In this document: positions 9,593 through 18,067 of the stretch, one piece after another
Layout of the letters: every line of letters begins with the position of its first letter
How positions within the stretch are numbered: the first letter of the stretch is position 1
From: FEB-25 sp963726315
GTDB lineage: Bacteria; Chloroflexota; Anaerolineae; Anaerolineales; UBA4823
Assembly (NCBI GenBank): GCA_963726315.1
Contig: CAVSBZ010000005.1
Location: 372,001-436,000, forward strand
Direction: 5' to 3'
Length of the DNA stretch: 64,000 nucleotides
Notes under the pieces: generated by a model
What the model saw: only the letters and a program-made list of their open reading frames with translations
The model's database searches: none
Told to the model about the DNA's origin: nothing
Position numbers and translations under genes: made by a program

Positions 9593-11645
9593 TGATCGGA
9601 CCGGGTACTTTCAACAGGAATGAAAGCGTGGGGGCGAGATCAACGGCGCGGATCCCGGCAACTGGACCTTGATGGCGGATGCCTGGTCCGGCAGCAACAA
9701 AGGTAGCATGCATGTTGACACCATCCGCAAGGCTTACCGTCTCAGGTAAGTAGCCGTGCTGCCCGAAGAACTGGGAGAAAGCGATCGTCGTGTGCAGTGT
9801 GGCCGCATCGAATTGGTAGGGTGGGTTCAGTACCACCACCACATCACCACTGCGATTCGGATGCAGCGAGTCACTGCCGTCGACGTTGCGTAGCTGTTCC
9901 TTCTTCATGATGCTCAAGACTACCTGGGCACCTGGGTTGGCAGGATCGGTCAGGTTCTGGAATGCGTTGATGATTTCTGTCCTGACCCCTTCATAGGTCT
10001 TGCCTGCGGGAAGGGTTGGATTTACATAAATCTGCGCTGTTCCTCCTGCCCAACAAGCTTTGGCATTATTGACTGCACCTGTGCCGGTAGCTGCTCTGCA
10101 GTTGCTGAAGACTTCAGTGCCATCACCGTTCATCTGGATACCAGCACTGGTAAGGACCATGCCTGCATTCACTGCCAGCCATTGGGCGCCAAAACCATGG
10201 TCGGAGGCGGCAAAAATGTTCGGAGTGCCGCCGACGAGTTGTTTGCCCAATGCCAGGGTTTCATCTGCTTCGGCATAAGCCTGGCGCAGGAAACCATCTG
10301 CGATTTCGGGAGTGATCACCAGGCCATATTCGGTATAGGTGTTGTAATAAGGATTGGCAATCCCATTGACCATGGGGGTGGTGAGTCCGAAGAACATATG
10401 CGAGAACTCATCCGTGGTCGGTGAGCCTAGCATGAGCAGATCAGGTACGAACCCCATCCCTGGCACTGTTCCGCCACCCACTTTTGGTACAGGAGCCGTG
10501 CCGAGTATATAGTTCATGTAGGCAAAAATAGCGTCAGACCACTTTAGCCCCTGTTCGATATAGGTAGCTGAGTCGACCAGACCAGATTCGAAGATGGCAT
10601 AATCAGCAGCAGTAGAGCTGGGGAAGAACTTGTTCAGGTCATCTTCGAAGTCGCCCACATAACCACAACCAGCACAGGTGGCAACGGATCGAGCGACAGA
10701 GGAGAAGAAAATGGCGAACTTGCTCAGGTCAGGTTCGAACATCTGGGCTTTAACAATGAAGCCAGCAGTTTTACCCGCAGGATTAGCCAATGTCAGCTTG
10801 ATATCAGCCCATTGATACTGCATCAGGTCTGCTACCTTGAAAGCCCCATCTTTTAGGTTGGCGTTGGCGACGATCCAGACGTGGTCATAGTTCGTTGCAG
10901 CATCGTCGGTAGAATCGAAGACATAGAAATCATATTGATCATTGGGGATAACGGGTGCTGGTGGGGTTCCAGCGGTATATGAACCTAAATCAAAAGTTCC
11001 TTGTTTAGCCGGACTGTAACTAACAGGTACATTCATCCAGCCTGAAGCATCTGCAAGATCAATACGCTGGTACTGGACCCCAAAGGCATTGGCACCAGCA
11101 GGCTGACCTGGAACATCCCAGTTGGTCCACAAGCCGCGGTTGGAGTAGAAATTGCGATAATCGACGACCGGACCCTGGATTGGGGTCGCAGTACGTGACC
11201 CGCCGGACCACTCGATCGAAGCGACTTTTTTACCAGCCCGTTCGGCAAATTCAGCAATCGTATCCGCCTGCAGCACACCGGCGCTAAAGGCAGCCGTTCG
11301 GTTGTTGAAGCTATCGCCGGCGCGGAAATACGTATTGTTGGTTGAACCGGTCTCGCCTGGGTAAGCACCGGTGGCCAGTGTATACCAACCGACCCCGGTA
11401 TTGGGTGGGAAAGCTTGAACTGCACCATTATTGCCTGCTACACCTTGGGCCATCAAAGCGGCGTAGGTAGGCATACTACCTTCAGCGGCATAACGCTCCA
11501 TCAGGTCTTGTCGCATGCCATCGGCAGTATAAAAGATTGCGGTAGGGTTCGTGGTCGCTTCAATGTTAGCCTTGCCTATACCAGATGCCGGCACAAGACC
11601 AACCAATAACACTACCGCCATGGTTAAATAGAATAATCGTTTCAC
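9540..11645 (-). CDS. secreted type I phosphodiesterase/alkaline-phosphatase-superfamily enzyme; N-terminal half of a probable fusion
   Basis: About 701 residues. I start at the GTG at 11645 because a GAGAGGAGG lies directly against the ATG at 11651 but 6 bases from the GTG. A signal peptide covers about residues 1-25. The alkaline-phosphatase-superfamily fold is indicated by FYTADGMRQDL (metal Asp), PPNTGVGWYTLATG (catalytic Thr), DEFSHMFFG, ASDHGFGAQW and a late NMHATFVAAGPGIRH. It should cleave phosphodiester or pyrophosphate bonds outside the cell. The typical ending of this fold (LAPTLSFLL, then PINARGR and a hydrophobic IL) is broken by a frame change at about 9577-9579, where the frame moves into the nucleotidase domain downstream. 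Confidence 0.85.
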   Translation of the reverse strand: MKRLFYLTMAVVLLVGLVPASGIGKANIEATTNPTAIFYTADGMRQDLMERYAAEGSMPTYAALMAQGVAGNNGAVQAFPPNTGVGWYTLATGAYPGETGSTNNTYFRAGDSFNNRTAAFSAGVLQADTIAEFAERAGKKVASIEWSGGSRTATPIQGPVVDYRNFYSNRGLWTNWDVPGQPAGANAFGVQYQRIDLADASGWMNVPVSYSPAKQGTFDLGSYTAGTPPAPVIPNDQYDFYVFDSTDDAATNYDHVWIVANANLKDGAFKVADLMQYQWADIKLTLANPAGKTAGFIVKAQMFEPDLSKFAIFFSSVARSVATCAGCGYVGDFEDDLNKFFPSSTAADYAIFESGLVDSATYIEQGLKWSDAIFAYMNYILGTAPVPKVGGGTVPGMGFVPDLLMLGSPTTDEFSHMFFGLTTPMVNGIANPYYNTYTEYGLVITPEIADGFLRQAYAEADETLALGKQLVGGTPNIFAASDHGFGAQWLAVNAGMVLTSAGIQMNGDGTEVFSNCRAATGTGAVNNAKACWAGGTAQIYVNPTLPAGKTYEGVRTEIINAFQNLTDPANPGAQVVLSIMKKEQLRNVDGSDSLHPNRSGDVVVVLNPPYQFDAATLHTTIAFSQFFGQHGYLPETVSLADGVNMHATFVAAGPGIRHQGPVAGIRAVDLAPTLSFLLKVPGPINARGRNPLQPAAFSGTI

Positions 11646-11991
11646 GTACATCCTCCTCTCATTGATTCGTACGTATATTTAGCTAGCTCAAAAAGGGAAT
11701 CCCCTGGGATTCATCGTTCCACGACAACAGAGGGGACATTACTGACGTCTTAGAACAGATAAGCCTGTACTAACACACCTCCTTTCCGATTACCCAACGC
11801 GGCTGGCAATAATGCATGATCTCCCTGTAGGTCTATTCTTGAGCGCAAAGCCAAGCCTTGGATTAGACCGTGCTTTCATTATAGCAATATTATTTGAGCA
11901 AGTCAACTTGAATTGACCATATTTGGCGTGAATTTACCTTAAAAAATTGAAAAAAAACAATATAAATTGTGAGGTTGTATAGATGATTCTA
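11646..11991. other. intergenic leader region, AT-rich toward its left end in gene sense upstream
   Basis: About 350 bases upstream of the phosphodiesterase gene. It should hold that gene's promoter. No clear promoter, hairpin or coding remnant could be assigned. Confidence 0.35.
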
Positions 11992-12406
11992 TCAATATTG
12001 ATTTATTGACAGGGGCTTCAGCCAGGTGATTTTCCAGGGTGATAATGCGGCCACTAAAGTTGTCAGAAGGCGTGCGTAGTTGAGTTTCAACTTAATTGAC
12101 TGGTTAAAATCACTGATAGCAAGATCCGGATTAACTAAACAAAAATAAGCCTACTTACGATCGTTGAAGGCTTGATATAGCCCGGGATTGTGTCGATCGC
12201 ATGACCAAAATCACTGATGGCGTTATCCAGGTCACCGTGTTGAGCATAAGCAACACCACTATTCTAGTATTCCTCAACAGTACCAGGTGTGGGTGAGCTA
12301 TTGTTACAACCTGCAGTGACAACAGCCTGGAAAGATAATGCTAGGAACACTCCAAAACCTTGAATATGTTTTTTATTTTGACGAAGCGGCTAAGAATCTT
12401 GTGCAT
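11992..12406 (-). pseudogene. decayed TPR-repeat lipoprotein gene
   Basis: On the minus strand an ATG at 12406 sits 5 bases after AGGAGA, so a real translation start survives. Downstream, with frame changes and an in-frame TAG, the translation shows a lipoprotein signal ending in VVTAGCNN, then SGVAYAQHGDLDNAISDF and later NPDLAISDFNQSIKLK. These are two tetratricopeptide-like units with the usual spacing. At least one frameshift lies within the signal peptide and one stop follows VEEY, so no complete protein can be made. Intact relatives are TPR lipoproteins mediating protein contacts at the membrane. The call rests on reading all three frames by eye. Confidence 0.65.
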
Positions 12407-12591
12407 CTAGTTCTCCTGCCAAATTTTCAACCTGGGTCATATGTATCATTATCTCAGTAAAGGGGCAATAACTGAGGGCATAACCAAGATCACCACACTT
12501 TTGTAACTCCTGTTGTAGGGATGGTTTTCGACTTTGCGCATATTGTGTGCTCTAGGTGATATTAAACTACCTCATCTGATAGAATAATATT

Positions 12592-12993
12592 ATGAATGAT
12601 AGATTCCGCTACTTAATTGTTGGACTATATGCCTGGCTGGCTTCTACCTATTTCGGTGTAGTTTTACTTGACAGGTTATATACCAACCAGTTGAAAGGCG
12701 TTCTTGGAGATACTGAAAGCGCAATTGTGTATTCTCAGGTCTCAGATACCTTACTCTGCATTAGTTCCCTTGTGGTAATCTCTGCTATTGGAGCGGTTGC
12801 TGTTTCTTGGAAATCAGGGATGGCTAGAAATTTATTTATTGCCAGCTTGTTAGTCTTTTCCCTAGAATTAGTGATACCCATATTTTCATTTTTGATCAAG
12901 AATGCACAAGGATTATCAGGAATCGAACTCTTTCCGAGTGGAATTGCATCCGTTTTGGCGATGATTGGACTGTATAAATATTACCGGGGTTAA
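12592..12993 (+). CDS. small four-helix membrane protein, unknown function
   Basis: 133 residues with hydrophobic segments at about 8-26, 52-72, 80-100 and 112-128, consistent with four transmembrane helices. The first loop is short and polar (LYTNQLKGVLGDTESA). No catalytic or binding motif is recognised. It is monocistronic on the + strand, between a decayed TPR gene and a yifB relic, in an AT-rich neighbourhood, so it may be accessory. Confidence 0.6.
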   Translation: MNDRFRYLIVGLYAWLASTYFGVVLLDRLYTNQLKGVLGDTESAIVYSQVSDTLLCISSLVVISAIGAVAVSWKSGMARNLFIASLLVFSLELVIPIFSFLIKNAQGLSGIELFPSGIASVLAMIGLYKYYRG

Positions 12994-13021
12994 TTGTACT
13001 TACTTCCCTCTCCCAACGTAA

Positions 13022-13133
13022 CAATCGATCCCATCTAGCAGGAGACCGCATATCCGTTTTTAATATTTTACTAACGTTGCGCGGCGAACAGTTGCAGGGC
13101 CTGGCCGGGTTACTATAATGCCTGCAGGGCTGG
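13022..13133 (-). pseudogene. relic of yifB/comM (Cys-motif region)
   Basis: The reverse complement aligns with the intact yifB at about 20380-20475, roughly three bases in four matching by eye. The translation keeps PC-x-H/Y-Y, NPARPCNCSP and a following VSK, corresponding to the Cys-rich PCPCGYYGDPVKACTCSP segment and the VTKYQKRISGP stretch of YifB. Similarity stops just upstream of the Cys motif. It lies 110 bases beyond the 3' end of the deoC fragment and in the same orientation as the intact gene. Confidence 0.65.
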
Positions 13134-13241
13134 TATGAAAATTTAACATGGGGATAGGAGTTGTGAAGATTTAAAAACGGAATGGATAATTTTGTGCATC
13201 TGCATCCTGTTCTTCGGTTATTTACAATTAATAATAAGTAG

Positions 13242-13634
13242 TTAGACAGGATGAATGACAAATTCATCGAAGGCATCTTTTTCCACCGCAGATAGAACCT
13301 GGAATGCCTCAACAAACATATTCGTCCGTGTTGATCCGAATCGCCTCGCACCTGCCTTGAGAAATTCCAGCACCTGGTCAAGCGTCCTCACCCCGCCCGC
13401 TGCTTTCACCAGGCACTTCCCTTCCACTGCCTCGTACATCAATCTAACATCCTCCAGCGTTGCGCCTCCTTCTGCATATGCAGTGGAGGTTTTCACAAAA
13501 TGGGCACCTGTTTGGGTAATCCACCGGCAAGCACGCAGTTTCTCTTCCTGTGTCAAGTAACAATTTTCTAAGATCACCTTAACTATGCAACCCTCTGCAG
13601 CTTGTACCACACCGTAAATATCCTGGAGAAACAC
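13242..13634 (-). pseudogene. deoC: deoxyribose-phosphate aldolase, C-terminal part (frameshifted)
   Basis: 130-residue frame carrying the second half of a DeoC TIM barrel. It contains IVKVILENCYLT, the Schiff-base lysine segment HFVKTSTAYAEGG and the phosphate-binding region VKAAGGVRTLDQ. The N-terminal half is the overlapping frame that starts at 13951. Adding one A to the A5 run at 13648-13652 joins them into a normal-length protein of 236 residues (NIPALK, then WEREVFLQD). DeoC splits 2-deoxyribose 5-phosphate into glyceraldehyde 3-phosphate and acetaldehyde. It lies downstream of an FGGY sugar kinase on the same strand. Confidence 0.85.
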
Positions 13635-13951
13635 CTCCCGCTCCCAGTTTTTAACGCCGGGATATTCATCACCATGTCAATCTCCTGTGCTCCTAGCTCC
13701 ATGACGATTCTGGCCTGGAACTCCTTCATAGTTGGGGTCTCGTTGCCATGAGGAAAGCCGATTACCGTTCCCACTAATACACCTGAGCCTTGCAGTATCT
13801 TACCCGCCAGGTGGATGTAGTGCGGTTGGACGGTCAGCGTGGCTGTTCCGAGTCGGGCGGCTGTTTCCGCTGCCTGGATTACTTCATCCTGAGTGGCATT
13901 TGGACTGACAATGGAATGATCGAAAAATTTAGAAAAAATTTGAGCATCCAT
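13583..13951 (-). pseudogene. deoC: deoxyribose-phosphate aldolase, N-terminal part (frameshifted)
   Basis: 122-residue frame whose first 100 residues match the start of DeoC: FDHSIVSPNATQDEV, the VGTVIGFPHGNETP strand, and the EIDMVMNIPALK strand that normally contains the catalytic Asp. After that it runs into unrelated residues and a stop, because the reading frame changes at the A5 run near 13648-13652. The ATG at 13951 follows a GGAGG spaced about 7 bases away. It is likely co-transcribed with the kinase gene 74 bases upstream. Confidence 0.85.
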
Positions 13952-14025
13952 ATATATTGTCTCCTCCAGGTTGATCCTGCGATCAAGATCGGCTAAAGCT
14001 TAGTTCCCAATGTATATCCTGGAAA

Positions 14026-15555
14026 TTAAATTGTCGCGATTTCTGTGTATAGAGGCATAAACGCCTCATACGCCCGGTTAAAAATGCCATATAGTTTTTC
14101 GTATTGAGCAGTCAGGTATGGATTTGGGTCGATTTCATCCACAATCGGAGTGAGTGACTCTGCCAGACTCCAATCTTTATACATGCCCACTCCAATACCG
14201 CCAGCCAATGCTGCACCAAATGAAGTCGCTTCAGCCAGCAAAGCAGGGCGGTGGATGGGAATACCATAAATATCTGCCATGATCTGGCGCCAAATTCGTC
14301 CCTTGGCACCGCCGCCGATCACACGAATGTTATTTATTTGAGCTCCCTGGTCGCGAAAAGCTTCCAAAATTACCTTTAAGTTCATGGTGATTCCTTCGAG
14401 GGTAGCCCGAATAATGTCGGCGCGGTTATGGCCCATTGTCAGGCCAAAATAAGCTGCCCGTGCATCCGGATTCCAGCGGGGTGAACGCTCTCCCAACAAG
14501 TAGGGAAAGAAAAGCAGCCCATGTGCACCTGGGGTAGATTGTTCTGCCAGTTGGTCCATCAATTCATAGGGACTGATAGTTTGCTCTTGGGCTTGCTCTT
14601 TTTCTTGCAGGCAGAAGGTATCGCGCAACCATTGGTATGCGCCGCCAGCAGCCTGCATGCTTCCGCATGGGCTGAACATACCGCGCATTAGATGAGCCCA
14701 GGTAAAAGTCCGCATCGATGGATCATAGATAGGTGTCTTGCTTGCGATCGCTATCCATGATGATGATCCCAGGTAGTTATAAGCAGCACCTTCCCGCACA
14801 ACACCCGCTCCTGCGGCAGCACAGCAGCCATCTCCACCTCCAATGACCACTGGGGTTCCGGCAGCCAAACCAACCTCATCGGAAATCGAAGGCAGCACCT
14901 CTCCAACAACATCAGTCGATTCGTGAAGGTCGGGTAATAATGAGATGTCCAAGCCAGCTGCGTCCAGCATGGTGGAAGACCAGTCATAGGCTTCCAGATC
15001 GTAAAGGTTCATGCCTCCAGCATCAGAGAAATCTGTGGCAAATTTACCTGTTAAACGGGCTACGATGAAATCCTTGGCGTGAACGAATTTATAAGCCTCG
15101 GAAAAAATTTCAGGTTGGTTATCGCGCACCCACATAATCTTGGCAGCAGAATAAGATGAACTGGCACGATGCCCGGTAATGCGGTAAGCATTTTCCATCC
15201 CAACTTTAGAAATCAGATGCTCTGCCTGGGGAACGGCACGCGTATCAGCCCAGATAAGCGCGTTTCGCAACGGGCGAGCTCGGCGATCGAGGACAACACA
15301 ACCCATCATCTGACCACTAAAAGAGATACAGTCTACCTGTTTAGGAGCAATCCCCGTCGTGTTCAACAGTTGTTTTGTCGAAATGCAAACTGCTTTCCAC
15401 CAATCCTCGGGATTTTGCTCCACCCAGTTTGGCTGGGGATATTCGGTGCCATAGGTGGATAACGAGCTCGCACGGACCCCTCCCTGTTCATCGAACAGTG
15501 ATGCTTTATTTCCAGTTGTACCAAGGTCGTGAGCCAGGATAAATTTTTCGGCCAT
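14026..15555 (-). CDS. FGGY-family carbohydrate kinase (xylulokinase-like)
   Basis: 509 residues from the ATG at 15555, which lies after GGGAGA; the preceding TTG is less likely. The FGGY kinase fold is clear: the first phosphate loop HDLGTTGNKASLFD (about 8-21), the sugar-site ISFSGQMMG, the hinge Asp region IGGGDGCCAAAGAGV and the adenosine motif VIGGGAKGRIWRQIMADI (about 415-432). The best overall resemblance is to xylulokinases, but FGGY substrate range cannot be read from motifs. The frameshifted deoC follows at 74 bases, which suggests a pentose or deoxypentose catabolic operon. No sugar transporter is visible nearby. Confidence 0.85.
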   Translation of the reverse strand: MAEKFILAHDLGTTGNKASLFDEQGGVRASSLSTYGTEYPQPNWVEQNPEDWWKAVCISTKQLLNTTGIAPKQVDCISFSGQMMGCVVLDRRARPLRNALIWADTRAVPQAEHLISKVGMENAYRITGHRASSSYSAAKIMWVRDNQPEIFSEAYKFVHAKDFIVARLTGKFATDFSDAGGMNLYDLEAYDWSSTMLDAAGLDISLLPDLHESTDVVGEVLPSISDEVGLAAGTPVVIGGGDGCCAAAGAGVVREGAAYNYLGSSSWIAIASKTPIYDPSMRTFTWAHLMRGMFSPCGSMQAAGGAYQWLRDTFCLQEKEQAQEQTISPYELMDQLAEQSTPGAHGLLFFPYLLGERSPRWNPDARAAYFGLTMGHNRADIIRATLEGITMNLKVILEAFRDQGAQINNIRVIGGGAKGRIWRQIMADIYGIPIHRPALLAEATSFGAALAGGIGVGMYKDWSLAESLTPIVDEIDPNPYLTAQYEKLYGIFNRAYEAFMPLYTEIATI

Positions 15556-15625
15556 CAATCTCCCTCTACGTATTTCGATATGATATTCTCTGACGATTTT
15601 GTAAAAACCTCGAGCAACCTCAGTT

Positions 15626-15765
15626 GGTACAGAAATGATAGGGCAAGTTCGGCGGGTTGGAGGCTATCGCTTCCGACCAGGTCGGCGATGGTGCTACCTT
15701 GAAGATGTGGTGGAGCGCTAACTCCGATTGCTGCAGCTGCCTAATTGCCGAACGGATCGATGTGC
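15626..15765 (-). pseudogene. relic of yifB/comM (C-terminal region)
   Basis: The reverse complement translates, with one frame change, to TSIRSAIRQLQQSELALHH and then TIADLVGSDSLQPAELALSF. This tracks the C-terminal helical domain of the intact YifB (TLIRSAMSQLQLSARAYHR, then TIADLAGSEAIQPSHLAEAL), encoded at about 19970-20100. It begins almost immediately after the stop of the HEAT-like gene and ends before the kinase start. It has the same orientation as the intact gene. Confidence 0.75.
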
Positions 15766-15781
15766 AGAAGTAGTTGATAAT

Positions 15782-16372
15782 CTACTTGCGTCGAGAAAAT
15801 ATTCGGGCAAGTTTTCCTAGAAATTGAAAGCTTTCCTTAAAACCAAATTTTTTGATTACATACAGCTGTAATACGAAATAAAGAATGATGACAAATAAAT
15901 ATATCCTGCCTGCACCATATAGAAATTCTGAAGAATCACTTTCTATTATTGATGTTATTAATGCCAGAGCACTAAAGAAAAAAGTTACTGCCTGGAAATA
16001 TTGTAACCAATTTGGAACTACCACTGGTAATGGAATTTCACTTGGTTCGGGTTTCTTTAACCTAGTTGATGGTGTATCGACCACAGCTGATAGCGGCGTT
16101 GTGGTTTGGGCTAATGTCCCTTGAGCTGGGTCTGCTGTTTGAGTCAGTTCTGCAGTTCCCATTTTTAGTGCCAGCTTGTGATGAACATCGCTTATGAGTG
16201 CTGTCACAGCTCTATCCGCGGTACCTTTATCCTCATCATCAGTGGCTTTTATTAGCGCCTCAACGATTGCTTCAGATGATTCTTTACTATCACGTAACTG
16301 ATCAAGTGCCACATATCTTACTTGAGGATCGTCACTTGCGAGCATTTCTAGTAACTTTTTATCAATTGCCAT
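15782..16372 (-). CDS. HEAT-like N-terminal domain with C-terminal membrane helices, unknown function
   Basis: 196 residues. Residues 1-65 form helical, HEAT-repeat-like hairpins (LASDDPQVRYVALDQLRD and so on). A Thr/Pro-rich linker follows, then two transmembrane helices at about 120-142 and 152-175, and a basic tail ending in RRK. This suggests a cytoplasmic protein-binding module tethered to the membrane. The ATG at 16372 follows AGAGGT. It is AT-rich relative to the housekeeping genes and wedged between two yifB relics, so it may be horizontally acquired. No specific family is recognised. Confidence 0.55.
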   Translation of the reverse strand: MAIDKKLLEMLASDDPQVRYVALDQLRDSKESSEAIVEALIKATDDEDKGTADRAVTALISDVHHKLALKMGTAELTQTADPAQGTLAQTTTPLSAVVDTPSTRLKKPEPSEIPLPVVVPNWLQYFQAVTFFFSALALITSIIESDSSEFLYGAGRIYLFVIILYFVLQLYVIKKFGFKESFQFLGKLARIFSRRK

Positions 16373-16506
16373 TGAGACCTCTGATTTTATTATCCATTCA
16401 GTGCATCAGGATTCTAATACCAAGGAAGCTCAAACCAAATATGCATAACAGGCACAATAAGATTTTTCTAAATCTCCTTTGTTAGATGGGTGGTGTTGGC
16501 ACCGAA

Positions 16507-17130
16507 TCACCCGGGAGACGTGTCTAAAATGCCCTCGATTTGCCTGATCAGCCCATCGATTTCTTCTGTACAATGGTTCAAATCCTGCTCATACGGGAAT
16601 AGCAAGACCGGAGACGAAGCCTCACCCTTTAACCACCCATCCAGCAATAGCTCTAGATCCTCAAATTCCTGTGGATTAAATAATTGATCAACGGTTTCTC
16701 TCACCCTTTTTATTCTTCTCTGCAACAGTGTAGGCGTATCAATAATGATCCTGATGATAACATCCGGTGGAGGCAAGAAACTCCTTACGAGATGATAAAA
16801 GCGTTCACACATACAGAATTCTTCTGCGAGCAGATAACCTTTGTTATATAGATTTCTGGTAAATACTTGGAAATCCTGGTCGATGCCTCCATCCATTATT
16901 GCGATTTGGTTATCCCGCCGAATTAGTAGCTCCTGTTCGCATCGAGATAGCAAGAAATCCATCTGATTCGCCAGAGCCCACCTATGTAAGTCATCGGTAA
17001 AATCCTTTTGAAAAGGATGCTCTTCAGGGATTTCCCAATATGGGGTAAATGACCCTTTATCACATAAAAGCCTGGTGAGGGTTGTTTTGCCTGCTCCAAG
17101 GTTTCCAGCTACTGTGATCAATTTTCCCAT
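16507..17130 (-). CDS. deoxynucleoside kinase family protein
   Basis: 207 residues, start ATG at 17130 with GGAGG 7 bases upstream. A P-loop GNLGAGKTTL is at residues 9-18. The fold-specific elements follow: EIPEEHPF (nucleoside base region), FLLSRCEQEL, MDGGIDQDFQVF at the position of the ERS/DRS motif, and an Arg-rich LID RRIKRVRE at about 148-155. The family phosphorylates deoxynucleosides (dA, dC, dG or dT) to monophosphates for salvage; the exact base preference is not evident. It stands between two yifB relics, in the same tract as deoC and the sugar kinase, which fits nucleoside salvage. Confidence 0.8.
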   Translation of the reverse strand: MGKLITVAGNLGAGKTTLTRLLCDKGSFTPYWEIPEEHPFQKDFTDDLHRWALANQMDFLLSRCEQELLIRRDNQIAIMDGGIDQDFQVFTRNLYNKGYLLAEEFCMCERFYHLVRSFLPPPDVIIRIIIDTPTLLQRRIKRVRETVDQLFNPQEFEDLELLLDGWLKGEASSPVLLFPYEQDLNHCTEEIDGLIRQIEGILDTSPG

Positions 17131-17169
17131 TTTGTTGCCTCCTTAAGTCAGGTAGTTAAGGGATCTGAT

Positions 17170-17295
17170 GGCTATCATCCATTCGCAGCCGTGGAGGGGT
17201 CAAGAGGTGGTCTTCAGGTATCTAATATCGATGCTGGATGAACCTTTGTAGGCTTTGACCGGGTCACCATAATAGCCGAAGGGGCAGACGCGCGG
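17170..17295 (-). pseudogene. relic of yifB/comM (Cys-motif region), second copy
   Basis: The reverse complement reads RVCPFGYYGDPVKAYKGSSS and continues to IDIRYLKTTS, aligning with the PCPCGYYGDPVKACTCSPG region of the intact YifB. At the DNA level 19 consecutive bases are identical (17250-17268 and 20441-20459), and about three quarters of the bases match over roughly 120 bases. Two of the Cys are lost, so it is not functional. It lies just upstream of the deoxynucleoside kinase start, on the same strand as intact yifB. Confidence 0.8.
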
Positions 17296-17424
17296 CGCAA
17301 TACAACGGCAGGTGGGTAAATGTAGCATTTTGCATAAGTCTATAATGTCGATTTCTGTATTTACAAAATAAGTTCGATAAAATTGTTTTCCAAAAATATC
17401 ATGAATACCAGAATTATTAATTCC

Positions 17425-17940
17425 TTACCGCCAGAATTGCCACCATTTCTTATTCATTGATTTTAATTTTCTTGCCTGTGACAGGAGAACTTGCTCAATA
17501 GCCTTAGGATCAGCATCAGGATCTGCAAATATAGGTGGCGAAAAGATACAATCGCTAACCGTAACACCATTTTGTTTCATTTGGATTATTACCTTATATT
17601 CAGCGCTCAAATAGGCAATGGCTAATAAATCTTTTATAGGAATACCTTTCTCAATCTCTGACTGCACATACATAACAATTTCATTCCATAGAGGTATCGA
17701 TGCAAGTGGTTGCTCGGTTGATAAATGACCGTATTTATCAATGCGATGATATGATTCGTTGAATTGTGCTCCAGTATCATCAAGCAAGGCACGAGCATAA
17801 GCTATCGGTAATAACTCAAACAATTCAGTTGCCATCTTCGGATCGAGTATTTCAGCAATCAGACGCTGATATATTTCAGAATTATCCAAAGTGGGATTAT
17901 TTCTATAAATCTGAACAGCTTTTGTTATTATTTCTCTCAT
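17425..17940 (-). CDS. hypothetical protein, unknown function
   Basis: 171 residues from the ATG at 17940; the in-frame GTG at 17952 lies inside the AGAGGTG ribosome site. Predicted all-helical and soluble, with an acidic middle part. A Trp-rich C-terminus (KKWWQFWR) is seen on a variety of short accessory proteins. No family is recognised. It is markedly AT-rich compared with the nuo genes and sits in the tract that also carries yifB relics, so it is probably an accessory gene. Confidence 0.55.
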   Translation of the reverse strand: MREIITKAVQIYRNNPTLDNSEIYQRLIAEILDPKMATELFELLPIAYARALLDDTGAQFNESYHRIDKYGHLSTEQPLASIPLWNEIVMYVQSEIEKGIPIKDLLAIAYLSAEYKVIIQMKQNGVTVSDCIFSPPIFADPDADPKAIEQVLLSQARKLKSMNKKWWQFWR

Positions 17941-18067
17941 GAAGGTATTCACCTCTTTATTTGTTCCATTAAAACCTGGCCACGGATCTGACCACGGATA
18001 CCAGGGAGATCACCTGGAATAAGTTATATTGATTGCTGACAACGGATCCGCTAACAGCCTTGCTCGT

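Noticed and set aside
12896..13381. 161-codon minus-strand frame
   Set aside because: It contains a yifB relic translation in part, but has no ribosome site, and overlaps both the membrane protein gene and the deoC gene. The coding look comes from the relic.
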